A DNA stretch of 64,000 bases from contig VXAZ01003257.1 in the NCBI GenBank assembly GCA_013399875.1, positions 124,210 to 188,209 of the forward strand, given 5' to 3'. Position 1 is the stretch's first letter, and each line of letters starts with the position of its first letter. The notes below the pieces were generated by a model. It did no database searches, had not been told where the DNA came from, and was given only the letters and a program-made list of their open reading frames with translations. Shown in pieces: positions 53,086-64,000 of this stretch. This DNA comes from Gymnorhina tibicen. Taxonomy: Eukaryota > Chordata > Aves > Passeriformes > Artamidae. Made by a program: the position numbers and the translations under genes.

Positions 53086-56000
53086 AGCTAAGTATAAGGA
53101 TTATTCCCTTCCCTTGCCACAACATACCTGTCTTTTCCATAAACTTGACAGTATTTTTCCCAAGTATTCAATCACCACCATTTATAAAAGATAAAAAGAC
53201 ACCGCTTCATTCATGCATTGGCTGCTTTCAAGTAATCCCAACACCATATCTGAGCAATATAAAAGTCCCACCAATTATTATGCTAATGTATAATTTTCCT
53301 CACTTTCAGAATAACAAGATTTTATTGTCCTTGTTCATGCTGAACAACCAATGAAGCCACTCCAAAATTAGTACATTATTCAGTATGATCCACACTGTTT
53401 CAAAAAACAACTGCATCTTAGTAGAGAATATTTTATAGGAGAAGCAGCACCTCCATCTTAAAAGAACATTCAGTAGTATCCCTGATCTAAATAGTCATAA
53501 TAATATTTTTATTACAATATTTTTAAAACTAATTTGCTGCTTGTAGACTGTAAAGTAGTTTCTCCTGCAAAAAGCCAATCTGCTTTCTGCATTTTCTGTG
53601 GCAGCATTTTGGCTCAGCTTGTCAAGAGAGTTAATTGACAGTCCAAAATGCCTGTTCTTTATCAAAGCAACAACACAAGTATGGAACACTTTCCTTCTGG
53701 GATTTTGTACTATACTCAGAAAGAGAGACCGCAGATTTATAGGAATCTATTATTCTAATCTGGTGGATGCTAATTGAGAAGCTCAGAGGCAAAAGTAAAC
53801 TTTGTCCAAACCTTGTAATTTATATACTGATCTAGCAAGAGAAAAAAAAGATAAATTCTAACCATTATATATTTTTACTGTAAACTTCAATTTTCTTTTC
53901 TATTAAAATGATTGTAGCTTCTTTCATGTAAATCACCACTGGAGTGCCAAGTTCAGTATCAATAACAATTTCACTTCTACTAATCAGAATTATGTATAAC
54001 TTTCTATTTTTAAAAATAATTTCAACTTCAGACCAAAAGAAAATTCAGCATAAACCTTCAGCCAACTACTGCAATTACCACTTACACTTGCAAAGAGTCC
54101 AGCAAGAGTATGGACTGTAGTAGCTGTTGTAGAATTATGCATGACAGATTGCCACTCTAAATTAACAAACTTTGTGAACTATAGGTACTTCCTTTGCAGA
54201 ACAACTGATTTAAATTCAGCAAGATACAAATGAGCCTCTGGCTGAAGCCCAAGAGCCAACTTTACTGTAAATCCCCAGCTGTTATTGTAGAATCATAATG
54301 CAGAAGCCATAATTACCAATTCCAGTACAGGATGCTAACTTGCTCAGCTGCTTCCATTATAAGATTTCTACTTCTGAGTTTTCTTTGTCCTGATCTCACC
54401 CATGGATTTCACCATCTATAGTTTGAAGTTATTGCTAGTGTTTATTTCCTGCTGAATTTCTAACAAGAAAAAAATCTTTCCCTTACTTTCTGTCTGTGAG
54501 ACACAAATAATACAATACACAACAATGCACTAGTTTGCTCTTTTAAGGCTTTCCTTCTTTAATGTGAAGTCTTCATATAGTTTGGATATTTAGCTTTGAA
54601 AAACCTACACACTCGGTTACTACCTTAAAAACTTTTCTTGAAATTTAATTCTAAGACTTTTTAAAAGAAATCACATTTAAGTGAATTATAGTCTAATCAA
54701 AACTAAGTTTTAAAAATTAACCTCATGTAACTTGTTAAAGATGAGAAGTTAGGTAATTTTTTTTATTTGAAATTTTAACATATCATAATAGCTTGAGATT
54801 AAAGGAAGTCATTCATAATACACTAGGTAATTAAGAGAATATAAATTGTTTGGCTTTGTGCAATTATTTCCTGAGGATGCTCTTGAAGTCAACAAGGCTT
54901 TCAACTAACATTAGCATTACTTATCACTCTTGGATGGAGGCCAGTGTCAAAACACAGTCCTTGTTATGGTATAATCAATGCTTCCATTTCATTTCCTCAA
55001 ATAATAAATTTCCAGCTACTTTGGAGTAATAATATTAGCAAAGATTCAAGAATATAATCCATAAGATGATGAAATATGGTACTTATTTTGCATCTAAAAA
55101 GGAGGATGATTGTTCTACCTGCCTATTTTTAAAGATGAATTGAATTAATTATGTATTGAAGATCTACAAGCAAAAAAAAAATATAATTGATGTATTTCTT
55201 GCACTGCCAAAAAAGGGAAAGGGAAAAAAGATATTTGTTATTTAAAGTGTTTTAGTAATTTGTACTGTTTCATTAAAATGCTTGTAGCACTTCTTGCATC
55301 TCTTTACCTTGTCTACCTTATTTTAACTTGATACTTCCCTGTTACAGGTAATGCTGTGGCCATATTGCTTCCTGAAACTGATGGAAGTTCAGCAGATTTC
55401 CTGAAAAATTGATCTGACAGTACAAAAACCCATGAAGTTTTAGTCACTGAGGGAGGGATTTCAGAACTACATAAAAGAGATGGAACCAGATGGACAGGAA
55501 ACTCCTTCAGGGCTGGTAAAAAAACCCCAAAAATTACTCTGTAAAGGCATTTTCAAAGCAGAAAGTTTCATTGCTGGAGACAATTTTTTCTAAAACTAGA
55601 GGTTATAGCATGATGTTTTTCTTATGACAAGTGCTGTAAAGTACAAAAATCAAAAAGCATGCTTTTCTTCTGGAATAAAACACTCCAGCTCTTAAGACTG
55701 ACCAAGCAGGTCATATAAAAATGTTGCTTATTATGAAGCACTAAAAATTCAGCTTAGTTCTTTCTGAAAGCAAGAAAATACAAAGCTCATTTCAAGTGGC
55801 AGAGGGACAGTATCGTAAATGAAATCATCATATTTGCTTGTAGTGGCGATCAGAAGCTATGAAAGAACAAGCAATTTTTCCCTTTAAGAGAGAAATGGAG
55901 TCCTCATAAGACACTGTCATGATCATTATGCCATAACTTATCCTTTGAATTTCACTCCAGCTAGTTGAGATGAGATTCATTTTCTTATTTTTTTTCATTG

Positions 56001-56910
56001 TAAACTTTGAAATATTCATTAATTTTCTCTATTATGATGTCAGACACAATATTGTGTGCAGTGTCCCAAAAGGTCGAGTATTTCTTAACAGTTAGAAGGC
56101 AATTTTCTTTCCTTGCTCAGGACTTTTATTCTTCCTGATAGAGTAGAGAAATATTGCGAATACTAATAGGAAAAAAACCCCTCCACCCAACAACCTTGTT
56201 CTAACACCATACAGGTCTGACAAATTACATAAATAGGTAGAAGAATTATTTTTTCTAAACTGTCTCATGAAACTCTGGGAGTAAGCTTCTATAACTTTGA
56301 CACAGATGTCATCAAAACAAAAACTGGTTCAGAACTTCACACCTCTGATCTGTAACAAGAAGTCTTTAGGTTTGGGGAATTTTGGGAATTTTATTAATAC
56401 TTATTTTTTAGCTTATGAATGACTTGACTACTTCGTATGATTTCTTTACAAATGTTTTTAAAGTGAGAAACATCATAGAACACAAAAAGTATTCTGAAAG
56501 CAAAGCTGACCAAGTAAAAGAAGATTGTAACAATTCTGTTTTATTTCAATATGAAAAGTAAATTTTTCTATACATAATGGGTAAAATTAATTTTTAAAGT
56601 TAACTTGCATTTCTGGAATTCACACATTCAAACTTTATGACACCAACTTCTGTTTCAGAATAAATACCTTGAAAATCTTTCTTATATTAATTTTCAAAGT
56701 GTTATCTTTGAAGTTGTGATTGATCATTACCCTCAATACTTTTGAGATTCATCTGATATGAAACAGGAAAATAAAAAAGAGTGTTATTACTAATGAGTTG
56801 GGAATAATTAAAATTTTGAACAGTTAAAACTGCAATGCTTTCATTATTTTTCTTGTTCTCTTTTGCTTCTAAAAATTACTTGTTTGTGCCCTCCTCCTCC
56901 TAATTATATC
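53086..56910. other. Intron stretch without recognised features
   Basis: Uniformly AT-rich between two minus-strand CR1 pieces. No repeat family, exon or RNA gene was recognised. Confidence 0.6.
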
Positions 56911-57240
56911 TCATATGCAATCTTGCTGAGAATGCACTGTGATTGTCCAGGTCGTTGATGAAGAAATGAAATAACACTGTCCTCAGTACTGACCCCATTA
57001 CTACACCACGAGAAACTGGCCTCCACTGGTCACAACTCTTGAAACCCAGCAGTTTAACCAGTTTTCAGGCCACCTCACTGTTCTTTTAGACTGTACATCA
57101 TCAATCAAGAATATGTGATGGGAGACGAAAGACAAGATTAAAAATATTAGTTGTCCTCATCGACCTAACATGACACTTTCTTGTAGAAGACAGTCAGCTT
57201 GGGCAGGCATGATTTCCCCTTCAGAAATCCATTCCGACAG
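56911..57240 (-). mobile_element. CR1 LINE internal reverse-transcriptase fragment, old
   Basis: On the minus strand it reads through the RT core in order: a GFLKGKSC-like start near 57230, a degraded KAFDTVSH region (ctttcgtctcccatcac), a tgaaaactggttaaactgc block near 57065, then gacctggacaatcacag near 56950, equivalent to the INDLDN box, and gcactctcagcaag-type sequence near 56920. Stops are frequent and neither CR1 end is present. It is the only RT-bearing copy in SGCZ orientation. Confidence 0.8.
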
Positions 57241-58676
57241 CTTCCAACATTATTAGACTTATAATTTTATTACATGAATATTCTTAGCTTTTAATACACT
57301 GAGTCTGGATATGAAGCATCTCCTTCTAAGTTAAGACACACTGTTTACAATGTTTTTTGTGAAAATATGTCTTTTGCCTACCAAAGGCCTAAGAGTGAGG
57401 ATATTGCACAGCCAAACTTGTAAGAAATGTATTTAAAATTATCTCAGGAGCCCTCAAGTCAGGGCTAAAAAACGATCAGTATTTTGGGGAGATAAAATTA
57501 TGTTAATATATTTTGTTTGTGCTTAATGGCTTCTACAGATATTTTTCTGCCACAATGACTCCCATTTTTGCCTCTTAGTATTACCTATGCATCCATAGTC
57601 CTAAGCTTTATACAGAGGAGCAAAAACTAAGGTGTTCCTTAAGATTATAAAATAGCATGCAAAGGATAAATGTTCTCCAAGAATAAACATAAACAAATTC
57701 AGGCACAAAGAGATAAAGACAGACAGAGATTATTCCCCTTTTCAAGTCACTTGCAAGTCATCTGCTTTCACTTTATTTTGGATCTGATTTTCTATGGAAA
57801 TGTTAATAACTTTTTTTTTAAAACTTACAGGATTTCTTTTATTTCTTAGCTTGTGTAAAATGCAACTAAATTATTTCAAAGTTGTTCGGGAAACAAAAGG
57901 CTATTCCTCAGCGTAAGATGCCCGTACAGTTAAAATAGATCAATCTAAATACACTTTACATGAGAATCAGATACAAAACATTATGATCATCAAACTGAGA
58001 TGCCACATGCTTTCACTGAAATTTTCCCCAGCAGAACACAGATGTGTTACATGAAGGAAGTACTTGGAAAACTGAAAATGCAATTGATGCCAAAAACAAC
58101 AACAACCAACCCCCAGAAAAACAGTTCCAACTTCAATAATTTTCCCATGTCCATCTGAAGGAGTGTTCCCAAATCAAATTCAGTTCCTCAAGCTGGTATA
58201 AAATTGGGTGGATATACGTCTCTCATGACTTTATTCATGAACTATAATCAACCAAAGAAAAAGGCTTGGGTAATATTAACTCAGATTTTTCAGCATAAAA
58301 AGCAGAGATCTTCTTTGAGTGAGCAACAAGTCACACCAATAATAAAAAGAGTAGAAGCTGACATGAAAAAGCGATGCTCAAAGATAAAGTTGTTCAACTG
58401 GATGATCCCCAGACAGATTCCATTGAAGTATAGCAAATCAAGGACAAAATCATGAATCATGGAAGTTCTTATCAGCTGTCAGCAAAGACCGAGCAAAGCC
58501 AACTCAATTTAAGAGTGGTAGTCCCTCTAGAGACCACCAACAAATACAGGAGTGACTTGTCCTTTGGCAAAGCTTATGATTAAGAAAGCCTTATATCTTG
58601 TTCATACCAATAAAAGTGACACTATTGGAATGACATTGTGTTGAGAGCCAAAATGACTTCAGGAGTCCTTTATGAC

Positions 58677-58701
58677 TGTCCTAGTTCTCGAAACCAGGAC
58701 A
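58677..58701. repeat. 25-bp imperfect palindrome TGTCCTAGTT...AAACCAGGACA
   Basis: Eleven-base arms with two mismatches around a 3-base centre. TGTCCTGGTTT at the start and AAACCAGGACA at the end are, as I recall, terminal motifs of several avian ERVL-type LTRs. The flanks atgac and atgcc differ by one base, which would suit a worn 5-bp target duplication. The alternative is a chance hairpin. Confidence 0.35.
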
Positions 58702-59149
58702 ATGCCGTAATAGTGACTTTAGTGACGGGTGAGTGATCCCAAAGGGCAAGGCTTGAAGAGCAGGTATCAGAAAAATGAACTGGGAAGCATTTCAAGTTTT
58801 ATCTGAGTGGACCGTGACATGTAGCTACAGAAACAAGTATTGCATTTCATCCTATGCAATAACAGTGGCAGATTCTTGGGGTACCTTTGTGATTTTTTTG
58901 ATATTACAAAAAAGTGTACAATGACATCTCCTAAGTGGAGTTTCTCTGATACCTATATATCTCAGTAGTAGTAAGACTGCATGATTCTTGAACTAGTTTG
59001 ACTGCATGACAGTGGGGCATCTCATAGAGCAGAAAAGAGAGTAGATATAGCAAATCTGGCCTTGAAATTTTGGGAGAACATGTCTGAGTGGAATGTGGGG
59101 GAATATGCTCCTCCTATCCATCTCCAAAATCAACAAAACCCGCATCCTG

Positions 59150-59450
59150 GCAGGCCCTTCCAAGAGAGTATGAGCGTCTTGCAAGGAGTGAAGACTTTGG
59201 AAACTACAGCCCAGTCAGGCTCAGATCAGTCCCTAGCAAGATTATGTGTGAGAGGCCCCCGAAAACCTTTACAATGTAGACATGAAAAGAAGTCCATTGG
59301 GACAAAATGAGCATGGGGTTAGTAAAGGCAAGGAGCACCTGATTTGTAGTCTTGCAAAAAGAGAAGTCTGTCTCAATGCACAAAAGGAGTGTGTGTTCTT
59401 CCTCAACTTCATAAAGACTTTTGATGTGATCTCCTATGCTGCATCTTTAT
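59150..59450 (+). mobile_element. CR1 LINE internal reverse-transcriptase fragment, degraded
   Basis: The plus strand has gactttggaaactacagcc then cagtcaggctcag and agattatg, equivalent to the CR1 motif [16 protein letters not shown] (here NYSPVRLRSVPSKIM). Farther on, cttcataaagacttttgatg matches the KAFDTV box as FIKTFDVIS. Frames are broken and both ends are missing. A further ttggggttcttgcaaagg near 59500 could be the later LGVLV box after an internal deletion, so the right end is uncertain. Confidence 0.72.
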
Positions 59451-62400
59451 AACTCAATCAGAGAGAAGTTCAACAAAGACATTGTCTCAGAAAAAGAATT
59501 TGGGGTTCTTGCAAAGGTACCTGAGGCCCAAACATAAACCTGAATATATGGAATGATCTAGCTGAAATTAGCAAAGGTTAATTCTATTTTGATGATTATA
59601 TACGCTCAGAGAAACACTGATGAAAGAAATATATTGTAGATTTGCTTATGTCAAGATTGATCCAGGTTTGGAAATAAAACAATGTAAAATAAAGCTCTCT
59701 AAATGTTTACAAGGCTATTCAGTCTCTCAAGTAAAAATCTGGAGGAAAAAATTCCTGAAAGAAGTCCTGCTTTGAACCCCACCTACAATTTCTTAATTCA
59801 TATAGAATCATATATTTTAAAAAACAAGCTATACAGAGAGTTTTCAGAGTTTCCCATGTTCAGTTAGAAGTTCATATATATTCACTATTTCCTTTTTTCT
59901 TGACATTTTCCCAAAGACTTTTAACTCAATTATTAAATTCTGTGTTCTCTAAGGATATCTCTGGAAAACACATGCTAATTTCAGAAAATACATTTTTAAC
60001 CTTATTAATTGTGAAAAAAAAAACCCCAAAGTAATCCCCTCTACTTTAAGGGACAATGGGTTACTTCTTTTTATGTAATGGAAACAATTTAACAAAGAGA
60101 AAACTGGATTTTCTTCAGCCCTTAAGAACTGTATGTGCAAATGAAAAAGATTAATAAACCCAGGAATACATTCTCAAGAAAACACCACAACCTTTTATTG
60201 TTATATGACAAGCTAATGAGGCTGTACCTTGATTGTTTCCATTCAAAAGTGCAGTAGTATGGATGCAGTAGCATGATAATAAAAAAATTTAATTCAGAAG
60301 AAGTGAAATAATGAAATAATTGAGGATGTTGCATTATGTGTTATTTGATTTCATACATCTCATTAACGATGCATTATAAAGAATGAAGTTTGCATCCTAT
60401 CAATGCAAATGATATAAACATGGGAACTATAACATGGTCTGGGTGAAACTTATTGATTTCAGGCTACCAATTTGATCAAAAGTATACAGCTAGACCATTC
60501 ATAATCAAAATGTAATTCTCTGTAAAATTCATTTCATAGAGTACACATGCCCTGGTTTTGGGGATATAAAGATGTCCATTGAGGATCAAATGAGCCCTTA
60601 TCCGCTCAGGTTCTGATGCATCATTTTAGTTTCTGGCATGGAGTGAAGCCATTTGATGAAAATACAGAACTATCTTCTCTGCGTAAACATAGAATTGGGG
60701 TAGGAACCCATAGCTCTGCGGACACCACTAACTGGATAGGATAAAAAGGGCAAAGCAAGAGGAGCAGGGCGAGGGAAACAGCACACTCTGAGTAGCCTTC
60801 TCATTTACACAACTTCTACGGAAAAGAAAATATTAATTTTAGTTAAGACCTGGATTTTTCACTACTACCTTTGGAAAGAAAATTTCATACTGTCAGAAGA
60901 AAATATCCCTGGAAGTTTTGTTTTTAAGAATTTACATACATTTGTTTTCCAGCTGACTTAGATTTAAGTACTTTAGCATTTACTTTGAATATTCAGGGTT
61001 TCAATGAAGAAATCACAAGATAAAAGGCAGTATTCCAGCCTATATACAAAGTTCAATACCATTCTCTTGATAAAGGCAGTTTAAGGTCTGCATTTAACAT
61101 TGCATAAATGATCTTATTTGGGCATCCAGGTATGCAGCAGGCAAGTGGTCATCAGTAAGCATATGTGAGCTTTACACTAGCAAATCTAGCCACTCTCACA
61201 CTTAAAGGGTAGCAGCGGAGAGCTCAGCTCAGACTAACTACTCAACAGACTGCTGGGAACTCTCATCAGAAGTAATTCACTATCAGAATCAGAGGTGAAC
61301 GCTGCCCTCTCAATGAACATTTTTATCACCTTCAGAGCCAGCTAAAGATAGCACCAGCAAACGTGCAAGAATTCCAGTCATGCCTCTTAGCCACAGCACA
61401 GCACACCCGCTGGTATACCTCACTGCTAATAACACTGGCCTTCCCACCTCACTCTGCCCTGTGCTGCAGTGGGAGAACAGGGAAGGCCTGACCTCCTGAG
61501 CTGAAAGCCCTCCATGGAGGCCCCTCAGAGGCCATTCCACAAACCATGTTCCACAGTGCAGAGGAAATATACCTCTCCTGCAAAGCTACTACTGAATATG
61601 TTACAAGTCATCTCAAGAGTTAAATCAAACAATGTCACTTTAATGGACGTGTTCTTTCATAAGGGAATGAGTAAATTGGCTTAAAGAACTAACTCTCCTA
61701 GAAAATAAGCAATGAGTTGTTGATTTCACAGAATATTTTAACTCCAGTATACATCAAACTTAAATCATCATTACTTCCATGGAAAAGGCAGACAAAATCA
61801 TTCCCATCTGTGTTACCCAAAGTAAACACTAATAGCTGGTGAGCAGGAAGGATAGCTGCTCAGGATCTGCTGTCAGTATTGACTAGGTCTCTACTGACTG
61901 TGATGAGAGCTCAGAAAACCTAGCTTACTTTGAGATTTCAACAGCACTGTGGTCACTTCCATAAGTGCCAAAACAGCTAATGTCACATGCAGATGCCATA
62001 CAGCTGTAGAAATACCCTGCAGAGACATTACAAAACCCTACTGCTAAGCTGAACAGAGCTCCAGAGGTTTCTTTCATCATTCCCTCATGGCATTCACATT
62101 TGCATACAGAAGTTACTGAACTTTAGCACAACAATTACTAAGCAAGTTGGGAAAAGACTGGAAAGTGAACCTAGTTCACAAGTGCTGCAAGGTGAGAATA
62201 AAGCCTGTGGAAATACCACTTTTTTATCTGGGTGACAAGTGCCTTAAAGTTAATACATGTAAGTAGACCTGGAACACCAAAAATATTTTACTTGAATTAT
62301 TTTGCCCAGTTAATGATCAACTCTATTTTCTGCTGGCTTGAGAATACTTACTGCCAAGAGTTAGGTTTTCATGAGCCTCACAGGACCAGTGGGACCTTAC

Positions 62401-63812
62401 GTTAAGCATCTGGTAGATTCTGCATCCCTTTCTTTTGTAATAATTATGCATTAAATATGCATACAATGCATTTGTGTGCATTTTTTTCTGAGCTTTGTTA
62501 GCAGCTAAATGAAATTAGGACCCTACTCAAGTCTCATTATTATCACTTGAAACAAACGTTTCCAACCAATGTTCTGCAATATGAAGCACTGGGAAAGAAA
62601 ATATTCCAAATCATAACTTTCACGTACAGTAACAGGACATGGAACAATAATACACACTGTCCACTCACAAGAAAGAAATGGGAAAATGTACACATCATGA
62701 CTAATGTTCTGCAGCCTTGAATGAAGAGTATGCTCCCTCCAAGGTTACTTAAATATTATAAAAATTTTCATTACCTAGGACAATACTGCTACTCTATTAA
62801 ACATTGAAAGATCTTAGCTTTACCGAAAAAGAAGATGAAGAGACTACCTCAAGGATTTATTAACACAAGAGTGAACTAACTAAGAGAAATGGGAAACTGT
62901 CATGATCTCACTTATGAATGTACTCAAGACTTTTCTTATATACATAGAAGACAGATTTCAACAGACAAAATTTTCCACAAAGGCATTTAGGGTCAACATA
63001 CTTGTGATTCCTGTCAAATGTTGCAGTATGCACATTAAAATTCTTTGCAGATGATTGACTGAAAACCAGTGTAACATTCTATTCTGATCATAGGTAATCA
63101 CTCGCATGGTAAAAAGAAGATTTTTCCAGTATTTCAATTTTTTTTTTTAATTCATTGACAATGTTAATATAAACAGCATAACTGAATCAAAACAAAAGGG
63201 TTAAAATGAGCTACACTGAATTTCTTAGTACAAAATTTCTTGCTTTTCTTTTCTCCTCTGTAATAACCTGATGCCATATGATAAATATATTTAAATAACA
63301 CTAAAAAGGATTTGTTTTGAAAAACTAAATTCTAGAGACGCAGTATAGCAGGATTTCCTCGACCTAATGAGCGAAATAAACTCAAACAAAAATTAAAATT
63401 AAAAAAAGAATGAAAAAGAAAAGGAAAACATGATACCTAGTGAAAGAAAGAACAAGAACATTCCTTATTTCACTGTATTTTGCACTTATCACCACTCTTA
63501 CTTTTCTGGACTTCACATCAAATGAGAGTCAAATGTTCCATTCCCAGGGCTGAGGTCATTTGAAGTATAAAATATACATGCTTGGAATCTCCTTTCTTTA
63601 GGATAAAACATTTCTTTTAAGAGTCAAGCAAGGTTTCAGAAAAAAAAAATCATTTTTGACATGAAGGAAGCTTTCACTGTTAAGGTATTCTCAAAGTAAA
63701 TCTCTGCTGATTGCTAATCTAGGAGGTGTAAGAATTAAACTTTGTAGTTTGAGACTGAAGAGATCAATTCACATTAGCTGCAAATTAAGAAATAAAGATG
63801 AAAAACACCTAC
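59451..63812. other. Intron stretch close to the SGCZ exon, partly GC-richer
   Basis: Mostly AT-rich. A GC-richer patch at about 61190-61560 and a purine-rich patch at about 60715-60790 (with ggataaaaagggc and gaggagcagggcgagggaaac) stand out by composition. Either could be a worn LTR or another old insertion, but I found no matching ends or coding motif. Confidence 0.5.
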
Positions 63813-63914
63813 CTTTCGGGAATGGATTTCTTTCACATATAGTGGAAGTAGAAATTCAGATATTCCTTCAAGTCGTATTCCTTTTTTAGTGACTCTCAAA
63901 TTTCCCATTCCATC
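63813..63914 (-). CDS. SGCZ: SGCZ coding exon, probably exon 3 (extracellular stem after the membrane segment)
   Basis: This exon encodes 34 residues of zeta-sarcoglycan, from [12 protein letters not shown] to YVKEIHSRK. Zeta-sarcoglycan belongs to the gamma/delta/zeta branch of sarcoglycans, type II membrane proteins of the dystrophin-associated complex at the muscle and nerve cell surface. Seen directly: an AG acceptor just before GAT at 63914, an open frame through all 102 bp, and the donor AAG|gtaggt at 63813. The phase is 0 at both ends, so skipping this exon would keep the frame. The residues fit zeta better than delta (which I recall as NLRITEKGLKLEG) or gamma (HLCVTKDGLRLEG). The stretch is expected to follow the single transmembrane helix, whose exon lies beyond the right edge. 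The 3' splice site is odd: an AT microsatellite occupies most of the usual pyrimidine tract. The exon number is inferred from the human gene. Confidence 0.93.
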
Positions 63915-64000
63915 CTACAATCAATAATATATATATATATTCACTTTAGGAAATAACCTTATCCAGAACAAGCTAAAAAGAAGAAAGTAGTTGGCTTAAC
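63915..64000 (-). other. SGCZ: SGCZ intron upstream of the 63813-63914 exon, with TA microsatellite
   Basis: Read on the minus strand, this is the 3' end of the preceding intron. An alternating AT run occupies 63926-63940 (about seven dinucleotides), leaving only ATTGATTGTAG between it and the exon. The pyrimidine content next to the AG is therefore low. Confidence 0.8.
63926..63940. repeat. AT dinucleotide microsatellite
   Basis: About seven AT units, embedded in the 3' splice site region of the 63813-63914 exon. Read on the minus strand it lies roughly 12-26 bases before the acceptor AG. Confidence 0.85.

Larger units (their letters stand above)
18707..63812 (-). other. SGCZ: SGCZ intron of about 45.1 kb between the two right-hand exons
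   Basis: This very long intron is bounded by gtaggt on its 5' side (63812) and TTTCAG on its 3' side (18707). It holds most of the mobile-element sequence of the window: eight CR1 pieces, the solo LTR, a MIR-like fragment and the GC-rich bounded block, each listed separately. All long reverse-transcriptase-bearing CR1 copies except the one at 56.9 kb, and the LTR too, lie antisense to SGCZ. SGCZ in mammals is also known for very large introns and hosts miR-383 in an upstream intron. I looked for the miR-383 seed context (AGATCAGAAGG or its complement) and did not see it here, as expected if it lies beyond the right edge. Confidence 0.85.

Noticed and set aside
18707..63812. Possible miR-383 hairpin, which in mammals lies in an SGCZ intron.
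   Set aside because: I did not see its mature sequence or complement. In mammals it is in an intron upstream of the portion covered here.

Overview
The window looks like avian nuclear DNA: an AT-rich, gene-poor stretch with CR1 LINE fragments that include the ATTCTATGA-type CR1 3' end, plus one well-preserved endogenous retrovirus LTR. No operon-like gene packing, tRNA, rRNA or CRISPR structure is visible. Most short open frames are chance frames in AT-rich DNA or relics of CR1 reverse transcriptase.

The only host gene I can support is zeta-sarcoglycan (SGCZ), on the minus strand. Three coding exons are visible at 63813-63914 (102 bp), 18619-18706 (88 bp) and 904-1026 (123 bp). They join in frame with phases 0/0, 0/1 and 1/1. 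Together they encode about 104 consecutive residues of the extracellular part of this single-pass membrane protein, beginning just after the expected position of the transmembrane segment. The exons are separated by introns of about 45.1 kb and 17.6 kb. The transcript continues off both ends: the start codon and membrane segment lie beyond base 64000, and the C-terminal cysteine cluster lies before base 1.

The rest is intron filled with mobile-element debris. Four CR1 copies retain reverse-transcriptase ORF on the plus strand, antisense to SGCZ (26848-28340, 33287-34232, 41960-42986 and 59150-59450), and a fifth degraded one is on the minus strand (56911-57240). Short CR1 3' tails lie at 4796-4885, 7099-7182, 39368-39436, 44757-44990 and 52796-53085. 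A solo LTR of 677 bp with a 6-bp target duplication (36184-36872) is the youngest-looking insertion. Smaller items are a MIR-like ancient SINE fragment near 49.7 kb, a perfect 43-bp direct duplication close to SGCZ exon 4, a G-run repeat holding the window's only ambiguous base, and a GC-rich 161-bp block bounded by inverted repeats.

I did not find a new biological system. The items most worth a second look are the TA microsatellite in the 3' splice site of the 63.8-kb SGCZ exon, the bounded GC-rich block at 21.5 kb, the MIR-like fragment, and the solo LTR inside a muscle and brain gene.
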